A stretch of DNA of 56,638 bases, taken from positions 1 through 56,638 of the forward strand of contig CAYQAJ010000002.1 of assembly GCA_964415245.1 (NCBI GenBank). The letters run 5' to 3'. The notes under the pieces are model-generated. The model was not told the DNA's origin. It was given only the letters and a program-made list of their open reading frames with translations, and did not search any database. The stretch is from CAYQAJ01 sp964415245. GTDB taxonomy: Bacteria; Planctomycetota; Planctomycetia; Pirellulales; Pirellulaceae. The translations under genes were made by a program, and so were the position numbers. Positions 26,364 through 34,578 of the stretch are shown piece by piece (position 1 is the stretch's first letter; each line of letters starts with the position of its first letter).

Positions 26364-28397
26364 ATGGATTTCTTCGAACATCAGGATGCGGCCCGAAAGA
26401 AGACCTGGCTGCTGTTGCTCTACTTCGCGCTGGCCGTCGTGTCGATGGTCGTGGCGCTGTATGTGGTGGCGGTCCTGGTCTTCGCGCTGCCGCAGATGAA
26501 GGGGAACCAGTCGGGCGTCGCCGTCTGGCGGCCCGAGATTCTGGGAATCGTGTCGCTGGTCGTGCTGTCGATCATCGGCCTGGGAAGCCTCTACAAAATT
26601 GCCGAGCTACGCGGCGGCGGGCGCCGCATTGCCGAGATGCTCGGCGGACGGCGCATCCAGCCCAACACGACCGACACGGCCGAGCGACGGATTCTGAACG
26701 TGGTCGAGGAGATCGCGCTGGCCTCCGGCGTGCCGGTTCCCCCCGTCTACGTGCTGGAAGAGGAGACGGGCATCAACGCCTTCGCTGCCGGTTACACTCC
26801 CGCCGACGCAGTGATCGGCATCACCCGCGGCACGCTCGCATACCTCAACCGCGACGAGCTGCAGGGCGTCATCGCCCACGAATTTAGCCACATCCTGCAC
26901 GGCGACATGCGGCTGAACATCCGGCTCATCGGCATTCTGCACGGCATTTTGCTGATCGCGATCGTCGGGTTTTACGTCATTCGCGTTACCGCCGGGACGG
27001 GCCGCTCCCGTGGGGGCAAGCGCGGCGGCGGTGGGCAATTGGTGCTGATCGGCATTGCCGCCCTGATCATCGGCTACATCGGCCTGTTCTTCGCGCGGCT
27101 TATCAAGGCAGCCGTCTCGCGGCAGCGCGAATACCTGGCCGATGCCTCGGCCGTGCAGTTCACCCGCAATCCCGACGGCATTGCCGGAGCGCTCAAAAAG
27201 ATCGGCGGGCTGGCCGATGGCTCGCACGTAAAGTCGCCCGAGGCGGAATCGTGCAGCCACATGTTTTTCGGCAGCGCGTTTCGGCGGGTGTACTTCAGTC
27301 CGTTTGCCACGCACCCGCCGCTGGCGGATCGCATCAAGCGGATCGACGCGCAGTTTGACGGCAAGTTTCCCCACACGCAGCCGCTGCAGGAAGCAGCCGC
27401 TCGCGCCGTGCCCCCCGTGCGCCGTGCGCCGGCGAAACTGGCGGGTATTCCCATTCCGATCCCCGTGTCGATTCCAGCGATCGGCGCCGCCCTGCCCAAC
27501 ATCCCGATCGATCCGGTGCTGGTGATTGCCGCGGTGGGCGGTCTGGACGAAGCGCACATGGCCCATTCGCGTGGGCTGATCGATTCACTCCCCGAAGCGC
27601 TGCGCGAAGCCGTACACGAACCGTTCAGCGCGCGATGCGTGATCTTCGCCATGTTGCTGGACGAATTGGGGCCGATCCGCGATAAGCAACTCGAAATGGT
27701 GCGAAAGCGCGACGGGGAGCCGTCGGCCCAGGAAACCCAGCGGCTCGGCGGTATCCTTCAAAGCCAAGGGCATGCCGTGCGTATGCCCCTGGTTGAAATC
27801 ACGCAAGGCACGCTGACCGGCATGTCGGCCGAGCAGTACGACAAGTTTCGCGACACCGTCGATGAATTGGTTCGGGCCGACAACAAACTGAGCCTGTTCG
27901 AATTCGTGCTGCAGCGCGTGCTGATCGACCATCTCGACCGAGCGATCCGCGGTCACAAACCCCCCGGCGTGAGTTTCTACTCGCCGCGCGGCGTGACGCG
28001 GGAACTGGGGCAGTTGCTCTCTTGCCTCGCGCACGTGGGGCACAGCGACCTGGCCGAAGCGCAGGCCGCCTACGCTAAGGCCATGTCCCAGTGGCCCGAC
28101 CAGAACGTTCGGCCCGATCTGCCGCCGCGGAGCGAGTGCTCTCTTAAACTCATCGCCGAGTCACTCGACAAACTGGCCCAATGCTCGGCCCCGGTGAAGA
28201 AGTACGTGCTGAGCGTGGCGGCCATTTGCGTAGCCGCCGACGGGCAGGTGACTCTGGCGGAAGCGGAACTGTTCCGCGCCATCGCCGACTCTCTCGACTG
28301 CCCGCTGGGCCCGATCAACGTGGGTCCGATCGCCGCGGGATCGATGGCGGCGGGTCCGCAATCAGCAGGTTCGACTACAGTGGGTCCGGCCACATAA
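26364..28397 (+). CDS. M48 membrane metalloprotease with TerB-like C-terminus
   Basis: 677 residues from the ATG at 26364 (an ATG 24 nt upstream adds eight residues of no clear value). Two N-terminal helices, the zinc motif 'VIAHEFSHILHGD' (HEFSH at about 172-176), two more helices and the third ligand in 'RQREYLADASA' (E256) define an HtpX/M48 protease. The remaining 380 residues are long for the family and end in 'SVAAICVAADGQVTLAEAEL', reminiscent of TerB, then a repetitive tail (VGPIAAGSMAAGPQSAGST). LemA plus M48 suggests membrane protein quality control. Confidence 0.92.
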   Translation: MDFFEHQDAARKKTWLLLLYFALAVVSMVVALYVVAVLVFALPQMKGNQSGVAVWRPEILGIVSLVVLSIIGLGSLYKIAELRGGGRRIAEMLGGRRIQPNTTDTAERRILNVVEEIALASGVPVPPVYVLEEETGINAFAAGYTPADAVIGITRGTLAYLNRDELQGVIAHEFSHILHGDMRLNIRLIGILHGILLIAIVGFYVIRVTAGTGRSRGGKRGGGGQLVLIGIAALIIGYIGLFFARLIKAAVSRQREYLADASAVQFTRNPDGIAGALKKIGGLADGSHVKSPEAESCSHMFFGSAFRRVYFSPFATHPPLADRIKRIDAQFDGKFPHTQPLQEAAARAVPPVRRAPAKLAGIPIPIPVSIPAIGAALPNIPIDPVLVIAAVGGLDEAHMAHSRGLIDSLPEALREAVHEPFSARCVIFAMLLDELGPIRDKQLEMVRKRDGEPSAQETQRLGGILQSQGHAVRMPLVEITQGTLTGMSAEQYDKFRDTVDELVRADNKLSLFEFVLQRVLIDHLDRAIRGHKPPGVSFYSPRGVTRELGQLLSCLAHVGHSDLAEAQAAYAKAMSQWPDQNVRPDLPPRSECSLKLIAESLDKLAQCSAPVKKYVLSVAAICVAADGQVTLAEAELFRAIADSLDCPLGPINVGPIAAGSMAAGPQSAGSTTVGPAT

Positions 28398-28428
28398 CGC
28401 GTACAGCGGACGACGCGGCGCCGTAGAA

Positions 28429-29295
28429 CTAAGATGCCGATTCGCGCGCACCCGGCATGGGCCAGTTCCAACCCGCGGTGAAGCCGCCGTCGACGTAAAT
28501 GATTTGGCCGGTGAGAAATGCCGATGCCGGCGCGGCGAGGAACACCGCCGTTCCGACCATGTCTTCGGGCACACCCAGCCGCTGCTGCGGCGTGTTGGTG
28601 CGTCCCCACGCCTGCATCGTTTCGTCGGACCACAGCTTGCGGGTCAGGTCGGTGAGGATGAAGCCCGGGGCCAGGGCGTTGACGCGCACTCCCTGGGGTC
28701 CCCATTCGAGGGCGAGGGAGCGGGTCATGTGCCCCAGGGCGGCCTTGCTCACGGCGTAGGGGAGCACGTACTTGAGCGGCCGGTCGGTGTTGAGCGAGGC
28801 GATGTTGATCTGGCTCCCGGAGCCCCGGTCGACCATGTGCCGACCCACCTCGCGCGACATGACGAACGCGCCGCGGAGATTGATGTCGACGACGAAGTCG
28901 TAATCCTCGTCGGTGATGTCGAGGGCCGGCTTGCGACGATTGACGCCCGCCACATTCACCAGCGTGTCGATGCGGCCGTGTTGCTGGAACACTGACTGCA
29001 CGGCTTTGCGGACGGCGTCGGAGTCGGCCACGTCGCAGACCAGCGGCGTGACGGACGGCGCGGACGACGATTTTCCGGTTGCCAATTTCCCGCCCGCTGA
29101 AGTGGCGAGAGACGACGAGGCCGCGGCCGACGAAATCTCGGCGGCGGCCCTTTCCAACGTGCTGGCTTCACGGCCCGTGATGACGACGCGTGCACCGCGC
29201 TCGGCAAACCCCTGGGCAATGGCACGGCCAATGCCGCGGCTGCCTCCGGAAACCAGCACGACCGAATCGGCGACGGAAAAGAGCGGGTCGGACAC
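28429..29295 (-). CDS. Short-chain dehydrogenase/reductase
   Basis: 288 residues, GTG start at 29295 with GAGGA upstream. NAD(P) motif 'VSGGSRGIGRAIAQGF', 'NVAGVNRRKPALDI', catalytic Ser in 'INIASLNTD' and the 'YAVSKAALGH' Tyr/Lys pair, and the C-terminal 'GQIIYVDGGFTAGW'. A classical SDR, nearest in feel to the gluconate 5-dehydrogenase / 3-oxoacyl reductase group. Between beta-2 and beta-3 (about residues 55-80) there is a Ser/Ala-rich insertion ('SSAAASSSLATSAGGKLATG') not normal for the family. Same strand as the foldase upstream (81 nt); it converges with the M48 gene. Confidence 0.92.
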   Translation of the reverse strand: MSDPLFSVADSVVLVSGGSRGIGRAIAQGFAERGARVVITGREASTLERAAAEISSAAASSSLATSAGGKLATGKSSSAPSVTPLVCDVADSDAVRKAVQSVFQQHGRIDTLVNVAGVNRRKPALDITDEDYDFVVDINLRGAFVMSREVGRHMVDRGSGSQINIASLNTDRPLKYVLPYAVSKAALGHMTRSLALEWGPQGVRVNALAPGFILTDLTRKLWSDETMQAWGRTNTPQQRLGVPEDMVGTAVFLAAPASAFLTGQIIYVDGGFTAGWNWPMPGARESAS

Positions 29296-29376
29296 GGCTT
29301 GATCCTCTGCGGGCTTTTGACCACCTACAGAGTTGCCCGTGCGAAGGGCGCCGTCAAGAGACCCGAGGCACTCGTC

Positions 29377-31410
29377 TCACCGCCGCTGCGTCGCGTCGGT
29401 TCGCTCGAAGGGGATGCGGCCGCTGATCTCGGCGCCCGACCGGCCGTTGAAGTTGGCCGGGTTGGTTCGCTTGGGCGTGTGCGAAGTGCCGGCCAGGAAA
29501 TCGTCGATTTGCGCCACTTCCTTCAGCCGGTCGAATTCACGGGCCATGGCCAGGCGGAGTTTCTTCTCGTGAAGGTCCTTGAAGAGGATGTCGCGCACCG
29601 CGTCGAAGTCCTGGGCGTCGACCTCGGGCTTGGTTCGCCCCAGGCACCTGAGGATGATGAACTTGTCGTTCACCGCGACAATGCCCGACAACTCGCCGGG
29701 CTGGAGCCGGAACGCTTCGTTCTCAATGGCGGGCTGTCCGCCGTAGCGCTGGATGGGGGGCACCTTGCCCAACTGCGCTTTGGAGATGGGCTCGATCGAG
29801 TACTGGCTGGCGAGTTGGCCGAAGAAGTCGTCGGTGGGATTGCCGCGGGCCATTTCCCACACTTGCTGGGCTTGCCGTTGGTTGCCCAGCACGATGGCCA
29901 GCACCTGCACCCGCTCGCCGTAGTTTGCCTCGAAGCCCTTGTTCATATCTTCGTCGGTGACCTCGACCTTTTCGGCGACCAGCTTTTTGAGCGCCACCGA
30001 AGGCCACACCACGTCGCGGACGTACAGGTCGACGGTGATCTCCTGCTCCTTGGTCACGTAGCCGAGCCATTTCTCCAGGTCGGGGGAGCCGTCGGCCTTG
30101 ATGCAGCCGTAAGCGTCGGCGGCGCGGGTGATTTCGTCGTCGATGTCGGCCTGCTCGACCGTTTGCCCGCGGCGTTTCAGCTCCTGGTTAAGCAGCTTGC
30201 GGTTGATCTCGCCGCCCAGCACGTCGTCGCCGTGACGGTCGAGGCACTCTTCGGCCAGCTCGGCGATGGTGATCGCCTTGTCGTTGACCGTCGCCGCCAC
30301 GCCGGGCATCTGCTGTTGGAGCTGGGGATTGTTGTACACGTTAACCAGCTTCGATTCGCTCTGGAGCTGTTGGAAGATGTTTTCGGCGGCGGTGCGCATC
30401 TTCTGCTCGCGCAAAAAGTCGATGACGCGAGGCTCGGCGGAGCGGCGCACCTCCTCGGTCACGTTGATGCCGGGGAGCTGGTCCTCGCACTTGAGAATCA
30501 GAAACTGATTGGCCGCCGCGATCACCGGCGAGATTTCGCCCGGCTGAAGGGCAAACGCCGCTTTCTCCACGGTCGGATCGCCGACGTGGCGGCGAATGGG
30601 CGGGATCATGCCGTACGTACTGGCGCTGTTGGGATCCTCGGAGTGCGTCTTGGCGAGCTGACCGAAATCGTCGGGGTTGGCGACCGCCTTGGCGCGAATC
30701 TGCTTCGCCTTCTCGGGGTCAAGCACCGAGATCATTCGCACCTTCACTTTGGGGCCCAGCTCCGATTCCAGGGCGCGGTTGACTTCCTCTCGAGAAACCT
30801 TGATTTGGTCCGCTGCCAGCGCTCGCAGCGCCAGCGTGGGCCAGATCATGTCTTTAGCGTATTTGTCGGGCGTAATGCCCCGTTCGCGCTCGAGCATGCC
30901 CAAGTAGGCTTCCGTCGAGAGATTGAACTTTTGAGCGACGTAGGCAATCTCGGTCTGCACGTCTTGGTTCGTGATCGTGATGTTTCGCTTCTTGCAGGCG
31001 TCGAGAATGAGGTGCTTGTTGAGGATTGTCTCCAGCACTTCCTGTCCGAAGCGGCGCATGCACTCGTGGGCCAGCTCCTGGCGCGAAATCTGCTCGCCGT
31101 TGACGACCGCCATGACGGTCAGCTTCTTGGTGTCGCGTGCCGCGGGGATGCCGGAAGTGGCGCCACGTGCCGACGACGATGCCTCATCGGCAGCCGATCG
31201 GGACGCCGCCCTAGGTGCCGACGAGTCGGCGGCGCGGTAACCGCTGTTCGACCGCTGCACCGGCGTGTCGGCGCTGGCTGAGCCGGCTCCCCAGAAGTGC
31301 CGCACGGTAAGAAAGAGAGCGGCCGAGACGAGCACGCCTCCCAGAACCCACAGCGTGAGCAACCCGGGGCGGGGGCGTGGCTGGCGGCGGCGAGCGTCCT
31401 TGCTGGCCAT
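29377..31410 (-). CDS. Tandem SurA/PrsA-like parvulin foldase
   Basis: 677 residues; AAGGAG 8 nt before the ATG at 31410. One N-terminal helix (GLLTLWVLGGVLVSAALFLT) anchors it to the membrane. The exported part is an internal duplication: each half has a SurA N-like helical part (first 'VMAVVNGEQISRQELAHECM', second 'VAATVNDKAITIAELAEECL') and a PpiC parvulin domain ('GQLAKTHSEDPNSASTYGMI' and 'GQLASQYSIEPISKAQLGKV'). Parvulins isomerise X-Pro bonds and chaperone envelope proteins. Some active-site positions are altered in both halves, so the chaperone function may dominate. Confidence 0.9.
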   Translation of the reverse strand: MASKDARRRQPRPRPGLLTLWVLGGVLVSAALFLTVRHFWGAGSASADTPVQRSNSGYRAADSSAPRAASRSAADEASSSARGATSGIPAARDTKKLTVMAVVNGEQISRQELAHECMRRFGQEVLETILNKHLILDACKKRNITITNQDVQTEIAYVAQKFNLSTEAYLGMLERERGITPDKYAKDMIWPTLALRALAADQIKVSREEVNRALESELGPKVKVRMISVLDPEKAKQIRAKAVANPDDFGQLAKTHSEDPNSASTYGMIPPIRRHVGDPTVEKAAFALQPGEISPVIAAANQFLILKCEDQLPGINVTEEVRRSAEPRVIDFLREQKMRTAAENIFQQLQSESKLVNVYNNPQLQQQMPGVAATVNDKAITIAELAEECLDRHGDDVLGGEINRKLLNQELKRRGQTVEQADIDDEITRAADAYGCIKADGSPDLEKWLGYVTKEQEITVDLYVRDVVWPSVALKKLVAEKVEVTDEDMNKGFEANYGERVQVLAIVLGNQRQAQQVWEMARGNPTDDFFGQLASQYSIEPISKAQLGKVPPIQRYGGQPAIENEAFRLQPGELSGIVAVNDKFIILRCLGRTKPEVDAQDFDAVRDILFKDLHEKKLRLAMAREFDRLKEVAQIDDFLAGTSHTPKRTNPANFNGRSGAEISGRIPFERTDATQRR

Positions 31411-31628
31411 CGCGGTTTCTCCTTAAACCGAGGTCGAATCGAGCTCCAACGCCGGAACCGTGTCCGGCGTCGCGCACAGCCTGGGCGCATGGAAGCGCGC
31501 AAGATCTCCCCCAGGCGCCAAGCGGGGCGGGGAGTATAGGAGGGCCGCTCTACGCGGTCAAGAGAAACTGAAGTCGTTGCGAATCTTGTGCTTAGCCACC
31601 ACTTCCATGCGACAGCGCCGGCGGCCGC

Positions 31629-32492
31629 TCACGGGCGCAGCAGCTTGCCTATCTCCCCGGCATCGTTGGTGATGATCCCGTCGATGCCGGCCTCGGCCAG
31701 CTCCTCGGCGCGCCGCGGGTCGTCGACCGTGTAGACCCACGCTTTGAGTCCGCGGCGGTGAACGGCCTCGATTTGCGCAGGGCCGATCAGGTCCTCTTTC
31801 CAGCCGACGCCGGCCGCGCCGAGCGCCTGGGCGCTGTCGAGCAGCCCATCGGTCAGCTCCTTGTCGCCCAGCGCGACAATCGTGAGATTGGGTGCCAGCC
31901 GATGGCAATCGCGCAAAAAGCCCCAATCGAACGACTGCACGACCACCTCGTTCAGACACTTCTTGCGGCGCAGCAGGTCGATGCACGTTCGCGCGTCGCC
32001 CGACTTGTGCTCGATCAGCGTAGTCGAGCCGACTTGAATGGCGTCGATCGCTTCGGCCAGCGTGGGAATGCGCGTCCCGGCGAAGCGGGCGTCGAACCAG
32101 GTGCCGGCATCGAGCTTTTTCAGCTCGGCAAGCGTGAGCGCCCCCACGGGCGTCTTTTCCCGGCCCAACAGGGCGACGGCGTCGGTGCAGCGATCCAGGT
32201 CTTTGTCGTGAAAAACGACAGGCACGCCGTCGGCCGAGTGCCAGTAGTCGAGCTCGACCAGGTCGGTGCGGAGTTCGAGCGCCGCCTGGAACGCGGGGAT
32301 CGTATTCTCTGGCGCCTGACGGTTGGCGCCGCGATGCGCGATGATGAGCACGTTGCGCGAGGCGACCAATCGAGCCGCACGCGTGAGTTCCATGTCATCC
32401 GCCCCCCGGCAAGGACTCGTGGGCCAGGCGCCAAGACACGCCGTCAGGGCCCACAACATAAAACCTGGAGAATTCCCGCGCACAGTACCCAT
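31629..32492 (-). CDS. Glycerophosphodiester phosphodiesterase (secreted)
   Basis: 287 residues from the ATG at 32492, chosen because it leads directly into a hydrophobic export segment (MLWALTACLGAWP); a start at 32459 is possible. GDPD motifs: 'VLIIAHRGANRQAPENTIPA', 'DLVELDYWHSADGVPVVFHD', 'TTLIEHKSG', 'DGIITNDAGEIGK'. Releases sn-glycerol 3-phosphate from deacylated phospholipids outside the cytoplasm. Same strand as the foldase gene (218 nt), divergent from the ACP-AOS gene. Confidence 0.9.
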   Translation of the reverse strand: MGTVRGNSPGFMLWALTACLGAWPTSPCRGADDMELTRAARLVASRNVLIIAHRGANRQAPENTIPAFQAALELRTDLVELDYWHSADGVPVVFHDKDLDRCTDAVALLGREKTPVGALTLAELKKLDAGTWFDARFAGTRIPTLAEAIDAIQVGSTTLIEHKSGDARTCIDLLRRKKCLNEVVVQSFDWGFLRDCHRLAPNLTIVALGDKELTDGLLDSAQALGAAGVGWKEDLIGPAQIEAVHRRGLKAWVYTVDDPRRAEELAEAGIDGIITNDAGEIGKLLRP

Positions 32493-32752
32493 TCTCGCCA
32501 GACGGGTCAGGTGATACCGAACGACAATTATAAGCCGGTCTGGATGATTTCGCACGGCTGCCGCGGCGCACGCCGCCGCGAAATCCGGCGTCGGGCGGTT
32601 TACGCCGACGGTCGTTTGCGCAGATAATGGGGCGGCCAGTCTTTGCCGAATCAGCCGTCGCGCATTTGAGGGTCGCGAGTGCGGCCTTGGCGTAGCGGCG
32701 TTGCTCGCCCTGTTGTTCTCCCTTTCGCGTAATCAGGAATCGTCATCCCCGA

Positions 32753-34330
32753 ATGGATACACAGTCCACTCCCAGCAGCGGCACAGCCACAACTTCTCTG
32801 ACCGAGCGGCCCGACGCCGCCGACGAGAAGACCCTGCAAACGGTAATCGACAAGGTGCGCGACATCGCGCGGGAACGGGCCAAGCAGCTTACTCCCGACA
32901 CCAATGTGGTCGGGCTGGGCCTCGACTCGCTGGAGCGGATGGAGATCGCCGCCTCGCTCGAAGAAACGTTCGGCGGGCGATTCCCCGACGACGTGCTGTT
33001 GGAGATCGAAACCTGCCGCGAAATCGCCGATGCCGTGACCCGGTATCTCGGCCCCGCCGCGGCGCCCACCAACGTGCCACGCACCCTGGAGGACATCCCC
33101 CCCGAGCATTACCGCTTCGACAGCATGCCCGAGATTGTCGGCATGAAGAAGACGATAGATCTTCTGGTGGCCAGCGGCGCGACCAACCCCTACTTTCGCG
33201 TTCACGAGCGCGTGGCCGGCGACACCACCGTGATCGAAGGACGCGAGCTGATCAACTTCTCGAGCTTCAACTACCTGGGGCTGGCGGGGGAGCCATCGAT
33301 CGTGCAGGCGGCCAAAGACGCGATCGACCGCTATGGCGCGAGTTGCTCGGCCAGCCGGCTGGTATCGGGCGAGAAGGCCGTCCACGGCGAGCTGGAGAGA
33401 GCGGTGTCGGATTTCCTGGGCACCGAGGATGTGATCACGTTCGTCAGCGGGCACTCCACCAATGAGACGACGATCGGCCACCTGCTGGGGCCCGGCGACC
33501 TGATCGTGCACGATGCGCTGGCGCACAACAGCATCATCCAGGGGGCGATTCTGTCGGGCGCGCGGCGGCGGCCGTTCCCCCACAACGACGCGCGGGCCCT
33601 CGACGAGCTGCTCCGTGACATCCGCCACAACTATCGCCGCGTGCTGATCGCCATCGAGGGCGTTTACAGCATGGACGGCGATTTTCCCGACCTGCCCCGC
33701 TTTATCGAAATCAAAAAGCGCCACCAGGCTTTGCTCTTCATCGACGAAGCCCACTCCCTGGGCACGATGGGCATCACGGGGCGCGGGCTGGGAGAGCATT
33801 TCGAGGTGAATCGCAACGACGTGGACCTGTGGATGGGCACGCTCAGTAAGGCGCTCGGCTCCTGCGGCGGCTACATCGCCGGCTGCAAGGAGGTGATCGA
33901 GTATCTCAAGTACACGGCGCCGGGATTCGTATTCAGCGTCGGCTTGCCGCCGGCCAACGCAGCCGCCGCTCTGGCTGCCATCCGGTTTCTCGAGAACGAC
34001 CCCGAACGCGTGGCCACCGTTCAGGCCCGCGCCGGCCTGTTCCTGCGGCTGGCCAAGCAGCGCGGCCTGAACACGGGCTTGAGCGATTCGACTCCCGTGG
34101 TGCCGGTGATCCTGGGTAACTCGCTCCATGCGCTGCAAGCGGCGGAGAAGATGTTCGAGCGGGGGGTGAACGTGCAGCCGATTCTCCACCCGGCCGTGGA
34201 AGAGTCGGCGGCACGATTGCGGTATTTCATATCCGCATTGCACAGCGAGGAGCAGATTCGCCGCACCGTCGCCGCCACGGCCGAGGTGTTGGCCGAGATC
34301 GATCCGAAGTATGCCCGCAAAGGTCGCTGA
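32753..34330 (+). CDS. Acyl carrier protein / alpha-oxoamine synthase fusion
   Basis: 525 residues. Residues about 25-100 are an acyl carrier domain with the phosphopantetheine site 'VVGLGLDSLERMEIA' (Ser59). After a short linker comes a full alpha-oxoamine synthase (about 125-515): 'INFSSFNYLGLAGEP', 'ASRLVSGEKAVHGELE', 'LLFIDEAHSLGTMGI' (Asp332) and the PLP lysine in 'MGTLSKALGSCGGYIAG' (Lys367). AOS enzymes condense an amino acid with an acyl thioester (KBL, BioF, serine palmitoyltransferase). With a built-in carrier, the acyl donor is probably delivered in cis, as in sphingolipid or alkylamine pathways; the amino acid is unknown. Confidence 0.93.
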   Translation: MDTQSTPSSGTATTSLTERPDAADEKTLQTVIDKVRDIARERAKQLTPDTNVVGLGLDSLERMEIAASLEETFGGRFPDDVLLEIETCREIADAVTRYLGPAAAPTNVPRTLEDIPPEHYRFDSMPEIVGMKKTIDLLVASGATNPYFRVHERVAGDTTVIEGRELINFSSFNYLGLAGEPSIVQAAKDAIDRYGASCSASRLVSGEKAVHGELERAVSDFLGTEDVITFVSGHSTNETTIGHLLGPGDLIVHDALAHNSIIQGAILSGARRRPFPHNDARALDELLRDIRHNYRRVLIAIEGVYSMDGDFPDLPRFIEIKKRHQALLFIDEAHSLGTMGITGRGLGEHFEVNRNDVDLWMGTLSKALGSCGGYIAGCKEVIEYLKYTAPGFVFSVGLPPANAAAALAAIRFLENDPERVATVQARAGLFLRLAKQRGLNTGLSDSTPVVPVILGNSLHALQAAEKMFERGVNVQPILHPAVEESAARLRYFISALHSEEQIRRTVAATAEVLAEIDPKYARKGR

Positions 34331-34345
34331 CGGCCGCCGCTCATC

Positions 34346-34525
34346 GTGGGGCAGACATTCCTGTCTGCCAGTTAGTCGTGGGGTAAACGTTCCTGTCTGC
34401 GAGTAGACTAGTGGGGCAGACATTCTTGACTGCCCATAAGCCGAGGGGCAGACATTTCTGTCTGCCAATTGCGCAAAGGCGATGCACAGGACCGCAGGCT
34501 CGAAAGCCCGCCCCCACGGCCCGGG
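34346..34525. repeat. Family F tandem hairpin array (four units plus a degenerate fifth)
   Basis: Units at 34346-34369, 34378-34401, 34411-34434 and 34443-34466, spaced 32-33 nt. The best copy contains GGCAGACATTCCTGTCTGCC, an 8-bp perfect stem with loop TTCC. A related piece (CGCAGGCTCGAAAGCC) lies at about 34491-34525. The array begins 15 nt after the ACP-AOS stop and ends before the ribosome binding site of the next gene. Confidence 0.85.
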
Positions 34526-34578
34526 AGGAGAGGTATTTCCGAGCTAGACATGTCCATCATGCAAAGGGGGGGTGCCGC

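Noticed and set aside
29299..31281. Plus-strand open frame of 660 codons antisense to the parvulin foldase
   Set aside because: Shadow frame; the minus strand carries the SurA/PpiC motifs and a good ribosome binding site.
34346..34466. CRISPR-like array
   Set aside because: Units are about 24 nt and the intervals only 8-10 nt, units are diverging, and no cas genes lie nearby.
32651..34468. Minus-strand open frame of 605 codons antisense to the ACP-AOS fusion
   Set aside because: Shadow frame; its ends run into family F repeats and it has no recognisable domains.
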